64,000 nucleotides of DNA. Source: CAVSRC01 sp963732845 (GTDB lineage: Bacteria > Pseudomonadota > Alphaproteobacteria > Rhizobiales > Kaistiaceae). The DNA lies in contig CAVTBE010000004.1 of assembly GCA_963732845.1 (NCBI GenBank), forward strand, positions 62,001 to 126,000, read 5' to 3'. The notes under the pieces were generated by a model that saw only the letters and a program-made list of their open reading frames with translations, was not told the origin of the DNA and searched no databases. Position numbers and translations under genes: made by a program. Every line of letters starts with the position of its first letter. The first letter of the stretch is position 1. Below are positions 44,423 through 53,230 of this stretch, piece by piece.

Positions 44423-45118
44423 TCAGCCGGACGAGGCTTGCGAGCGGGCAAAGGAAGAGAGCGTCAGCCACGCATCCATGCTGCGCGCCAGGCTCTGCGA
44501 TCCGGTCAGCGTGATGCGTTCGGCGCTGATCTCGTTGTGCAGCCGGGAGCGGCCGAAGAACACCGAGACGAGTGCCTTCAGCTCGGCCGAGACGAACAGG
44601 TCTACGTCGAAACCCGGATCCTGGAAGCAGACGTCCACCTGGGCGCTCGGCCGCGCGATGACCCAGTAGTCGCGGGGCTCGCTCTCGTATTTCGGAAAAG
44701 AGAACTGGAACACGATCCGGCGCTTGGGCAGTGCTGTGGTATTGATGTTGCGGCGCATGTTCCACATGAAGAACTTTGGGTCGATCCAGCAGAGCTGATC
44801 GTCGGCATCCATGTTGCGATAGGCCCACTCGCCGAGCGCCTGGATGATCGGCTCCAGTTCGCGCGCCGCCTGGGTGCGGACATAATCCACCGTGCCGGTC
44901 GCCGGATCCGCGATGCGTTCGATAAGGCCGTGAGCTTCGAGCTGCTTCAACCGCTGGCTGAGCAGCGAGGGCGAAATGCCCGGCACGCCGCGCCGGATCT
45001 CGTTGAAGCGCGTCGAGCCCCACCACATCTCGGTCAGAATCAGAAGGGTCCAGCGCGGCTCCAGCACCTCGCAGGCCTTCACCACCGGGCAGAACAAGGC
45101 GAGCTTGCTGATCGGCAT
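44423..45118 (-). CDS. HxlR family regulator with extra C-terminal domain
   Basis: A 231-residue protein. The first 100 residues form an HxlR winged helix (CPVVKACEVLEPRWTLLILTEMWWG, then GISPSLLSQRLKQLEAHGLIERI). A C-terminal domain of about 110 residues (INTTALPKRRIVFQFSFPKYE, VDVCFQDPGFDVDLFVSAEL) resembles an SCP2-like lipid-binding fold and may sense a ligand. HxlR proteins are usually about half this length, so this is a fused effector version. It is divergent from the PLP decarboxylase gene, the likely target. A GAGGAG-like site precedes the ATG. Confidence 0.82.
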   Translation of the reverse strand: MPISKLALFCPVVKACEVLEPRWTLLILTEMWWGSTRFNEIRRGVPGISPSLLSQRLKQLEAHGLIERIADPATGTVDYVRTQAARELEPIIQALGEWAYRNMDADDQLCWIDPKFFMWNMRRNINTTALPKRRIVFQFSFPKYESEPRDYWVIARPSAQVDVCFQDPGFDVDLFVSAELKALVSVFFGRSRLHNEISAERITLTGSQSLARSMDAWLTLSSFARSQASSG

Positions 45119-45166
45119 GTCGCGGTCTCCTCAGTGCCACCATCGGCGAAAAACCGGGTGGCGCGC

Positions 45167-45180
45167 CAGTTCAGAAACTG
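45167..45180. promoter_or_regulatory. Inverted repeat in the HxlR/decarboxylase spacer
   Basis: A perfect 5-4-5 dyad, CAGTT-CAGA-AACTG, lies in the 148-bp divergent spacer, followed by GTACCGAATATG. It is a candidate HxlR operator controlling the decarboxylase and the regulator itself. Short dyads occur by chance, so support is moderate. Confidence 0.4.
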
Positions 45181-45266
45181 TACCGAATATGCTCCAATCG
45201 CGTCACTGGACCGCGGCCGCGCGAGCGGCTCCAGTCGTATCACGAAGAAAGACCGGGAGGCATTCC

Positions 45267-46700
45267 ATGGGCGAGCTATCTCCGAATCGGCATGGACTGA
45301 GCGCAGACGAGGCAGACGCATTCGAAACGGCCTACGGCGCCGCGCTTGCCTATCGGCAGTCCCTTCCAGACCGTTTGGCGCGGCCGTCGATCGGTCCCGA
45401 CGAGGCGGAGGAGAGGTTCCGCACGCCGCTGGCCGAGGCGGGCATGACGGCACAGACGGTCATCGAAGAGATTGTCCGCGACGCCGGCGAGGGCCTGCAC
45501 CAGATGACGGCGCCGACCTTCTTCGGTTACGTCATCGGCGGTTCGGCTCCGGTCGGCGTTGCCGCCGATTTCCTCGTCTCGGCCTGGGGGCAGAACGCGG
45601 CGACGGCGTTCGAGACCCCGTCCGTCGCTGCAATGGAGCGTGCGGTCTGCGACTGGGTGATCGATCTTCTTGCGTTCCCCGCCGAAAGCGGAGCGGGTTT
45701 CGTCACCGGCGCGACCGTGGCCAACATGGTCGGCATCATGGCGGCCCGCCACGCTCTGCTTGCCGCGCAGGGCTGGAACGTCGAGGAAAAGGGGCTGTTC
45801 GGTGCGCCGCCATTCCCGGTGCTCATCGGCAGGGACGCCCATTCGGCGCCCTTCGCGGCGCTGCGTTATGCCGGTCTCGGCGCCGAATACCCGATCCGGA
45901 TTACGACCGACGGAGAGGGCCGGATCAGCGTGGATGCGTTTCGTGTGGCTCTCGATGGCTGCGCGGCGCCGCCGCTTGTCGTGCTTCAGGCCGGCCAGAT
46001 CAACACCGGTGCATTCGATCCGTTCGACGAACTGATTCCGCTGGTCCACGAACGCGGCGGTTGGGTGCACGTGGACGGTGCGTTCGGCCTGTGGGTGGCG
46101 GCGGTACCGGAGCTGGCGCATCGGCTGGCGGGCGTCGTGGAAGCCGATAGCTGGGCGGTCGATCTCCATAAATGGCTCAATGCGCCCTACGACGGCGGCA
46201 TGGTCATCGTCCGCGATCGGGCGCCGCTGGTTGCCGCGATGTCGGCGCGTGGTTCCTACCTTCCCGGAATGACCGCGCAATGGGAGCCGTCGGACTCGAC
46301 GCCGGAACTGTCACGGCGCGCCCGCGGCGTGCCGAGCTACGCCATCCTGCGCCATCTCGGCCGGTCGGGCATGCGCGAGATGATCGCACGGCATTGCCGT
46401 CTCGCCGAACGGGTTGCGCATGCCCTGGCTGCGGAGCCGGGATTGCATGTGCTAAACGAAATCCACTCCAATCAGGTTGCCGTTGCCTGCGGGGACGGGC
46501 CGGATGGCGACACACAGACGATGCGCGTGCTGAAACGCGTTCAGGACAGGGGAAAGGTGTATCCCAGTCACGGTGTATGGGCCGGTAGAAAGATTATCCG
46601 GGCTTCGGTGATCGGCTATGCGATGCACGAGGACGATGTCGATCTGCTGGCTTCCGAAATCATCGATGCGTGGCGCTGGTGCCGCGAAAATCCGCTTTAG
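45267..46700 (+). CDS. PLP-dependent decarboxylase (group II, aromatic/acidic amino acid type)
   Basis: A 477-residue fold-type I decarboxylase. It has TAPTFFGYVIGGSAPVGVAADFL near 80, FVTGATVANMVGI near 150, VHVDGAFGLW (cofactor aspartate) near 267, and the PLP lysine in DLHKWLN (about K302). The family includes aromatic-L-amino-acid, tyrosine, glutamate and diaminobutyrate decarboxylases; some relatives are aldehyde synthases or desulfinases. The substrate is unknown. GGGAGG lies 6 nt before the ATG at 45267. It is divergent from the HxlR regulator. Confidence 0.85.
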   Translation: MGELSPNRHGLSADEADAFETAYGAALAYRQSLPDRLARPSIGPDEAEERFRTPLAEAGMTAQTVIEEIVRDAGEGLHQMTAPTFFGYVIGGSAPVGVAADFLVSAWGQNAATAFETPSVAAMERAVCDWVIDLLAFPAESGAGFVTGATVANMVGIMAARHALLAAQGWNVEEKGLFGAPPFPVLIGRDAHSAPFAALRYAGLGAEYPIRITTDGEGRISVDAFRVALDGCAAPPLVVLQAGQINTGAFDPFDELIPLVHERGGWVHVDGAFGLWVAAVPELAHRLAGVVEADSWAVDLHKWLNAPYDGGMVIVRDRAPLVAAMSARGSYLPGMTAQWEPSDSTPELSRRARGVPSYAILRHLGRSGMREMIARHCRLAERVAHALAAEPGLHVLNEIHSNQVAVACGDGPDGDTQTMRVLKRVQDRGKVYPSHGVWAGRKIIRASVIGYAMHEDDVDLLASEIIDAWRWCRENPL

Positions 46701-46721
46701 GTCAAACGTATTGTTCAACTG

Positions 46722-47699
46722 ATGCCCTCCATTCAAGACTTCCCCTTCGGCGCCTTCGTCGTCGAGACCGCCTTCCTCGACGACACCGCGGTCTATGCGC
46801 TGGGCGACGGCACGGTACGCCGCGCTGCCGGCCCGGCGGCGGAAGGTGGACATGTCCACGCCGGCGCCATCCTCGCTGCGACGCCGTCGCTCGACGGCAA
46901 GGTCCTGATCACCGGCGGCGATGACGGGCTGGTTGCTGCGACCGATGCCACCGGCAAGGCGATCAAGCTTGCCGAGCGGCCGCGCAAGTGGATCGACCAT
47001 GTCGCCGCCGGACCGGCCGGCACCGTCGCCTTTGCCTCCGGCCGTCAGGCCTTTGTGCGGCTCACCGACGGGCGCGAGCGCACCTTCGATCATGCCCGCG
47101 CCGTCGGCGGCATCGCCTTCGCGCCGAAGGGGCTGCGGCTGGCGGTGGCGCGGTATGAGGGCGTGACGCTGTGGTGGGCCGGAACCGAGGCGGAGCCGAC
47201 CCAGTACGCCTGGAAGGGCGCCCATATCGGCGTCACCTTCTCGCCCGACGGGCGCAACCTCGTCACCGTCATGCAAGAGAACGCGCTGCATGGCTGGCGC
47301 GTGGACGACGGCCGCGACATGCGCATGACCGGCTATCCGGCCAAGCCGCGCTCGCTGTCATGGTCAGTCAAGGGGCGCTTCCTCGCCTCGTCGGGGGCGA
47401 ATGCCGCGATCCTGTGGCCGTTCCACTACAAGGACGGGCCGATGGGGCGTCAGCCGCTGCAGCTCGGCGCGCGCGAGGAACTCGCCACGCGCGTCGCCTG
47501 TCATCCGACCGAGGAAATTGTGGCGGTGGGCTATCGCGACGGCATGGTGCTGGCCGTGCGCTTTGCCGATTCGGAGGAGGCGCTGCTCAGGCGGCCGGGC
47601 GGCGGCCCGATATCGGCACTCGCCTGGGACAAGCGCGGCACAAGACTAGCTTTCGGCACCGAGGAAGGCGCCGCCGGCATCGTCGACATCGCCGGCTGA
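46722..47699 (+). CDS. WD40 repeat protein
   Basis: A 325-residue cytoplasmic beta-propeller with about seven degenerate WD-like repeats, for example GKVLITGGDDGLVAATDATG, GLRLAVARYEGVTLWWAG, FLASSGANAAILWPF and TRLAFGTEEGAAGIVDIAG. No catalytic domain is seen, so it is probably a protein-protein scaffold. It starts 22 nt after the decarboxylase stop. In related genomes, such WD40 proteins often neighbour CobW GTPases (recall, not checked); here the two are 3.3 kb apart. Confidence 0.84.
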   Translation: MPSIQDFPFGAFVVETAFLDDTAVYALGDGTVRRAAGPAAEGGHVHAGAILAATPSLDGKVLITGGDDGLVAATDATGKAIKLAERPRKWIDHVAAGPAGTVAFASGRQAFVRLTDGRERTFDHARAVGGIAFAPKGLRLAVARYEGVTLWWAGTEAEPTQYAWKGAHIGVTFSPDGRNLVTVMQENALHGWRVDDGRDMRMTGYPAKPRSLSWSVKGRFLASSGANAAILWPFHYKDGPMGRQPLQLGAREELATRVACHPTEEIVAVGYRDGMVLAVRFADSEEALLRRPGGGPISALAWDKRGTRLAFGTEEGAAGIVDIAG

Positions 47700-47747
47700 T
47701 CCGTCCGGCGCCCGGATGATGCGCCGCAATCGGCGGCGGCGCGCGCT

Positions 47748-48744
47748 TCACTGATCCTGGTGCGGGCGCACGATCAGGATCTCCAGCTCCTTCTCCGGGT
47801 AGAAGTTGCGGGCGGTGAATGCGAAGGTGACCGGATCGACGAACGTGCGCGCGCTCGCGCCGCAGAGGCTGACCAGCGCATCGGGGTTGTTCTTGTCCAC
47901 CTGCAGGCGGAACGACTTGATCGGCGCCGCCCAGTTGTTGGCGGTGGTCAGGATGTAGCGGATGCGCAGCCCCTCGAGAAAACCGCCGTGTCGGCCGGCC
48001 AGGGCATCGACCTTGCTTTCGACGGCGCGGGCAAAGTCATCGTCAATGCAATATCGCGTTCGGTACGAGTCGTTGGTTGCGTCCGTCCGGTCGAAGAAGC
48101 TGTAGCCGACAACCGGCCGGTAGCGATGCTCGACCAGGACTTCCTTGCCGGGCGGGAAGGTCTGCTCCCAGTAGAAGGAGAGGTCGAGGCGCCAGACCGA
48201 ATTCGATCTGGCCGGATTGCACCGTGACCAGGCCCGCGCGGTTGAGCTCGGCCACGTCGTCGGCGGGCAGGGCCTTGAGCTTGCGGAAGATGCCTTCGGC
48301 GAACGGGTTGAGCGGCAGGCCCTTTTGACGCAGGAGCGCCGTGCGGTCGACGCCGAAGATGCTGGCGCGGGCAGCGATCTTCGGAGTGATGGCCTTGCCG
48401 TTCACCGTGACGGAGAAATCGACGAAGTTGTCGCGCGCCGGCTCGGGCAGCACGAGGTTCATGTGGTCCGGTTCCATCGCGTCGAGAGACGGCAGGGGGA
48501 AGGCGACAAGGAAGGTCGCCGGGGCATCGGTCGTGTTGATGAAGCGATAGGCGACGCTCACCCGATCGGGCGAGATGTAGAGATCCTCGGAGAGGAGCGT
48601 GACGACATCGTTGTGGATCAGCTGAAGGCCGCCGGCGCCAAGTTCGGCTGTGGAATCATTGGCAATCGCTGGTGCGGCGCCGGCAAGTGCCGCCAGGATC
48701 GCCAGGGCAAACCGGCCTGATCTGCCCTGCAGGAGACGGGTCAT
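47748..48744 (-). pseudogene. DUF4424 family exported protein, frameshifted
   Basis: The N-terminal part (signal peptide, then NDSTAELGAGGLQLIHNDVVTLLSEDLYISPDRVSVAYRF) is a clear DUF4424 start and runs to GQIEFG. After about 48,195 the frame is lost. One base on, the other frame continues with WRLDLSFYWEQTFPPGKEVLVEHRYRPVVGYSFF and on to FTARNFYPEKELEILIVRPHQDQ and a stop at 47748. The combined length of about 330 residues is normal for the family, so the gene carries a single-base indel. The protein would be periplasmic with unknown function. Confidence 0.8.
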
Positions 48745-48956
48745 CGCGTCCTCCCGGTCAAAGCGTGATCACGGTGACAGGCTAGAACCTTTCGCCGCCG
48801 GAGGGAATCGATTCCGCCGGGCGGCCGGTGCGACATGTGCCCGCCGGCGAGGAGATCCTCCGCCGGGAGTTCTGCAATCCCGTGCGTCAGCGACGGCCAA
48901 ATCCACGACTTGGTAACCGTCGCCGGCTAGGCTGGCGCCATTGCACATCAGAACTA

Positions 48957-50261
48957 ATGCGATTTGGCATGGGTGAACTCAGCAACACGGCCCTGCTGCT
49001 TGCCGAGGCGACGCTCTATTTCGTCGTCATGACGGCGCTGTTCCGGCTGCGCAATCGTGTCGGCATCGGCGTCTTCTTCGCCGCGCTCGGCAGCATGCAC
49101 TTTCTCGAGACCTATCTCGCCGCGGTTCTCTACGTTCCCATTCTCGGCGGCTTCGTCGTCTCTCCGGGCTCGATCGTCCTTTTCTCCGGCAAGCTGGTGA
49201 TGCTGCTCGTGGTCTACATCCGCGAGGACGCCGCCGTGGTGCGCCAGCCGATCTATGGTCTGCTCCTCGGCAACCTGCTGATTGTGACCTCGGTGCTGCT
49301 GCTGCGTCTTCACGCGCCGGTGCCGGTGCCCGGCCAGATCCCCGATCTCACCTTCCTCGACCAGACCGGCTGGCTGATGGTGTGGGGCACGACGCTGCTC
49401 TTCATCGATTCGATCCTCATCATCCTGCTCTACGAGCGCTCGGCGGCATGGCTGGGCAACCGGGTGATCCCGCGCATGCTGATCAGCGCGGCCGTGGTGC
49501 TGACCTTCGACCAGATCGGTTTCTTCACGGCGCTGCATTTCTACGTCGGCGCGCCGATGGAAGTGCTCTATGGCGGCTGGGCCGCCAAGATGGGCGCGGC
49601 TGCCGTCTATGCGGTGTTCGCCGGCCTCTACCTGCGTTTCGGCGAGGCCGGGCAGTTGACCCGGCGCCGCGTCAGCGACGTCTTCGAGACGCTCACCTAC
49701 CGCGAGCGCTATGAGGCGCTCTTGCGCCAGAGCGGCTATGACGCGCTGACCGGGCTGTTCGACCGCGGCCGTTTCGACCGTGAGGGCCAGCGCGCGCTCG
49801 ACCGTGCGGGTTCGATGCAGCCGCTGAGCCTGCTGGTCATCGACGTCGATCACTTCAAGGCCATCAACGATCGTTACGGCCATGCCGTCGGCGACGAGGC
49901 GCTGCGCCAGATCGCGCGCGAACTGGATTCGGCGACGCGCACCAACGACCGCGTCTATCGCTATGGCGGCGAGGAATTCATCGTGCTCAGCCAGGGGCTG
50001 CCGCACGCGGCCGCGATCCTGGCGGCCGAGCGTCTGCGCCTCGGCGTCTCAGGCCTGACGATCGCGGGGATCGCCGAACCGATCACGGTCAGCATCGGCG
50101 TCGCCACGGCGCCGCAGGACGGCGCCGAACTCAGGCCGTTGTTCGCCGTTGCCGACCAGCGCCTCTATCAGGCCAAGGCCGATGGGCGCGACCGCGTGCG
50201 CGGCACTGACTCGACCGCTGCGGACATCGCGCCGGGCCGGCCCGCCGCCGGCCGGCGCTGA
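48957..50261 (+). CDS. Membrane diguanylate cyclase
   Basis: A roughly 434-residue protein with six or seven N-terminal TM segments (residues 1-225), a short coiled linker (VSDVFETLTYRERYEALL) and a GGDEF domain. The domain has the active GGEEF signature at 337-341, the I-site RTND five residues before it for product inhibition, and VDHFKAINDRYGHAVGDEALR for metal and GTP. It should synthesise c-di-GMP in response to a membrane signal. The start may be 48957 or 48969. The C-terminal tail is Pro/Arg-rich. Confidence 0.9.
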   Translation: MRFGMGELSNTALLLAEATLYFVVMTALFRLRNRVGIGVFFAALGSMHFLETYLAAVLYVPILGGFVVSPGSIVLFSGKLVMLLVVYIREDAAVVRQPIYGLLLGNLLIVTSVLLLRLHAPVPVPGQIPDLTFLDQTGWLMVWGTTLLFIDSILIILLYERSAAWLGNRVIPRMLISAAVVLTFDQIGFFTALHFYVGAPMEVLYGGWAAKMGAAAVYAVFAGLYLRFGEAGQLTRRRVSDVFETLTYRERYEALLRQSGYDALTGLFDRGRFDREGQRALDRAGSMQPLSLLVIDVDHFKAINDRYGHAVGDEALRQIARELDSATRTNDRVYRYGGEEFIVLSQGLPHAAAILAAERLRLGVSGLTIAGIAEPITVSIGVATAPQDGAELRPLFAVADQRLYQAKADGRDRVRGTDSTAADIAPGRPAAGRR

Positions 50262-50285
50262 GCCGGGTCGGGAGCCGATGCCGGC

Positions 50286-51722
50286 TCAGTGCACCAGCAC
50301 GTTGCGGAACTGCCAGGGGTCGCTGGCGTCGATATCCTCGGGGAAGAGGCCGGGCCGGCCGGTGAGCGGCGTCCAGTCGGTGTAGGTGCCCTTGACCGGA
50401 CCGAGATAGGGGCGCTGCACTTCGAGGCAGCGGCGATAGTCCATCTCGTCTGCCTCGACGATGCCGGCGTTCGGATTCTCCAGCGCCCACACCATGCCGG
50501 AGAGCACCGCCGAGGTCACCTGCAGGCCGGTGGCGTTCTGGTAGGGCGCCAGCGCGCGGGTCTCCTCGATGGAAAGCTGCGAGCCGTACCAGTAGGCGTT
50601 CCTGGCATGGCCGTAGAGGAGCACGCCGAGTTCGTCGATGCCGTCGACGATCTCGTGCTCGTCGAGGATGTGCTGCGCCTTCTCGTGCAGCGCGCCGCTG
50701 CCGAAGACTTCGTGCAGCGACAGCACCGCGTCGTTGGCCGGGTGGTAGGCGTAGTGGCAGGTCGGCCGATAGGTGACGGTGTCGCCGTCCTTCAGCGTGA
50801 AGTAGTCGGCGATCGAGATCGACTCGTTGTGGGTGACGAGGAAGCCGTATTGGGCGCCGGGCGTCGGGCACCAGGTCCTCACCCGCGTATTGGCGCCGGG
50901 CTGCAGCAGATAGGCGCCGGCCCGGGCGCCGAGGTCGTGCAGCCGACCGTTCTCCGGCAGCCATTTCTCGTGCGTCCCCCAGCCCATCTCGGCCGGCTGC
51001 ATGCCTTCCGACACGAAGCCTTCCACCGACCAGGTGTTGACGAAGACGTCGCGCGGCTTCGGCTTGATGGATCGTTGGGTGTCGCGCTCGGCGATGTGGA
51101 CACCCTTGACGCCGAGGTCGCGCATCAGCCGCGCCCAGCCCTCGCGGTCGTCCGGTCCGGGCTCGGTAAAGGGATGATCGAGGTCGGCGGCGAGGTTGAC
51201 CAGCGCCTGCTTGACGAACCAGGAGACCATGCCGGGATTGGCGCCGCAGCAGGAGATGGCGGTGGTGCCACCCGGATTCTTTGCCTTTTCGGCGCGCACG
51301 GTTGTCCTCAGCGCGTTGTTGGTGCGCGCTTCCGGTTGCGCCGCGGTGTCGAAATAGAAGCCCGGCCAGGGCTCGACCACCGTGTCGATGTAGGGAACGC
51401 CGAGTTCGCGGGCGAGGCGCATGATTTCCAGCGACGAGGTGTCCACCGACAGGTTCACGCAGAAGCCGGTGCCGCCGCCTTCGGTCAGCAACGGCGCGAG
51501 CACCGCACGATAGTTCTCCGGCGTCAACTCGACATTGGCGAAGCGGATGCCCCGGCGGTCGAGCAGCGGTTGCACGCTGGCATCCGGGTCGACGACCACC
51601 ATGCGCGCCTGATCGAATGTGAAGTGGCGCTCGATCAGGGGCAGGGTGCCCTTGCCGATCGAGCCGAAGCCAATCATGACGATGGGGCCGTCGATCTTGC
51701 CGTAGACGGGCCATTCGGCCAT
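50286..51722 (-). CDS. hss: Homospermidine synthase
   Basis: A 478-residue enzyme with the NAD-binding loop VMIGFGSIGKG (15-25), the SCCGANPGMVSW substrate region, VEPWPGFYFDT and GANTRVRTWCPTPGAQYGFLVTHNESISIADYFT. The length equals the bacterial Hss family. It makes sym-homospermidine from two putrescines, NAD-dependent, the characteristic polyamine of many alphaproteobacteria. GGGAG lies 8 nt before the ATG at 51722. Its putrescine source would be the ornithine decarboxylase at 60.8 kb. Confidence 0.93.
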   Translation of the reverse strand: MAEWPVYGKIDGPIVMIGFGSIGKGTLPLIERHFTFDQARMVVVDPDASVQPLLDRRGIRFANVELTPENYRAVLAPLLTEGGGTGFCVNLSVDTSSLEIMRLARELGVPYIDTVVEPWPGFYFDTAAQPEARTNNALRTTVRAEKAKNPGGTTAISCCGANPGMVSWFVKQALVNLAADLDHPFTEPGPDDREGWARLMRDLGVKGVHIAERDTQRSIKPKPRDVFVNTWSVEGFVSEGMQPAEMGWGTHEKWLPENGRLHDLGARAGAYLLQPGANTRVRTWCPTPGAQYGFLVTHNESISIADYFTLKDGDTVTYRPTCHYAYHPANDAVLSLHEVFGSGALHEKAQHILDEHEIVDGIDELGVLLYGHARNAYWYGSQLSIEETRALAPYQNATGLQVTSAVLSGMVWALENPNAGIVEADEMDYRRCLEVQRPYLGPVKGTYTDWTPLTGRPGLFPEDIDASDPWQFRNVLVH

Positions 51723-51883
51723 CGCTTTTCTCCCTGGCTTGGAAATTTGTGGCGGATCCGCCAGGGCCGTGATTGGCGGCAATTGCCCCCGCAAGTCAAC
51801 CCGCGGACCGGAACCCGCGGCCCTTGGCCCGCCACACTCGGCCCCTAATTTGGAAATGGAAGCGATGGGGAGGGACCCCGATC

Positions 51884-53149
51884 ATGACAGCACGCCGACT
51901 GGCGCTTGCCGCGCTGCTCGTCCTCGTTCCTGCCGGGATCGCGGCTCCCGCAGCCGCGGAGGACCTGCCGCGCTCCGGCAATGCCGTGTTCGACCGCACG
52001 GTCGATCTCGTCAACGCGCACTTCTTCTCGACCGCGGCGCTGCCGCAGTTCAATGGGGCGGCGGCGCTGGCGGCCGCCCAGATGCCCGACCTCAAGGACG
52101 CCGCGCCCGGCGTCGTCGGCGACGCGGTCCGGTTCGTCCTCGGCAGCCTGAATGCCTCCCATACCGGGCGCTTCACGCCGGACCAGGTGGACTATTACGA
52201 ATTGGCCGACGTGTTCCGTTTCGCGCTCCGCCAGGACATGCGCCGGCTGTTCCCGCCAAGGGGAAATGTGACCTATGCCGGTATCGGCATGGCCAGCGCC
52301 ACGATCGACGGCAAGACCTTTGCTACCCACGTCTATGACGGCGGGCCGGCGGCGAAGGCCGGCGTTCTCACCGGCGACGAGATCGTCTCGGTGGACGGCG
52401 CGCCGTTTGCCGAGATCGGTTCATTTCGCGGCAAGGCGGGCACGACGGCGCATCTGGCGGTGCGGCGCGCGCCCGACACCGCGCCGATCGCCATCGACGT
52501 GCCGGTTGCGGAAATCCAGCCGGGCGATCTCTTCGTCAAGGCGATCTCCGACAGCGTGAAAAGCATCGACCAGGGCGGCGAGCGTATCGGCTATGTCCGT
52601 CTCTGGGCCTATACGCGCGGCGACGCGGTGATCCAGATCCTCTACGACGAACTCGGCAAGGGCCGGCTCAAGGACGTCGACGGACTGGTGCTCGACCTCA
52701 GGAGCAAATGGGGCGGGGCGCCGGGCGATGCGGCCGAGACCTTCGTCGGCGGCGCTGCCGACATGGTGGGCATCAACCGCGACGGAACGCGCAACATCGT
52801 CACCTTCCGCTGGCACAAGCCGGTAGTCGCCATCATCGACGGCGGCACGCGCAGCGGCATGGAGGCGCTGGCCTATTCGCTGAAGAAGAACGGCGTACCG
52901 ATGGTCGGGGCACCGACCGCCGGCAATGTGCTGGCCGGCACGGCTTACCTCTTGCCCGACAACAGCCTGCTGGAACTGGCGGTGGCCGATGTGCTGGTGG
53001 ACGGCAAGCGGCTGGAAGGTAATCCGGTTGAGCCGGACGTCGCCGTGCCGTTCGACCCGCGCTATGCCGCCGGCCACGATCCGCAGCTCGACGCGGCCAT
53101 CGCGCTGATGGCCGAGCGCCTGTCGGACGAGGGCGACGGGGTCAACTGA
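51884..53149 (+). CDS. S41 family peptidase, exported
   Basis: A 421-residue protein with a signal peptide (cleavage near AAA-ED, residue 26), a PDZ domain (about 125-215: GIGMASATIDGKTFATHVYDGGPAAKAGVLTGDEIVSVDG) and an S41 domain. The nucleophile is in GGTRSGMEALAY (S324). The usual Lys of the C-terminal-processing dyad is absent in the TAGNVLAG loop (Asn at about 348), as in the tricorn/RBP3-like branch, so the exact catalytic residues are uncertain. It is probably periplasmic. Confidence 0.84.
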   Translation: MTARRLALAALLVLVPAGIAAPAAAEDLPRSGNAVFDRTVDLVNAHFFSTAALPQFNGAAALAAAQMPDLKDAAPGVVGDAVRFVLGSLNASHTGRFTPDQVDYYELADVFRFALRQDMRRLFPPRGNVTYAGIGMASATIDGKTFATHVYDGGPAAKAGVLTGDEIVSVDGAPFAEIGSFRGKAGTTAHLAVRRAPDTAPIAIDVPVAEIQPGDLFVKAISDSVKSIDQGGERIGYVRLWAYTRGDAVIQILYDELGKGRLKDVDGLVLDLRSKWGGAPGDAAETFVGGAADMVGINRDGTRNIVTFRWHKPVVAIIDGGTRSGMEALAYSLKKNGVPMVGAPTAGNVLAGTAYLLPDNSLLELAVADVLVDGKRLEGNPVEPDVAVPFDPRYAAGHDPQLDAAIALMAERLSDEGDGVN

Positions 53150-53230
53150 CCGGCGGGCTACAAAGCGCGGTGCGGGAGGACTATATCAGGTCTTCCTCCC
53201 GTTCCCTTCTTCTCCCGCGCGGACGTGCCC

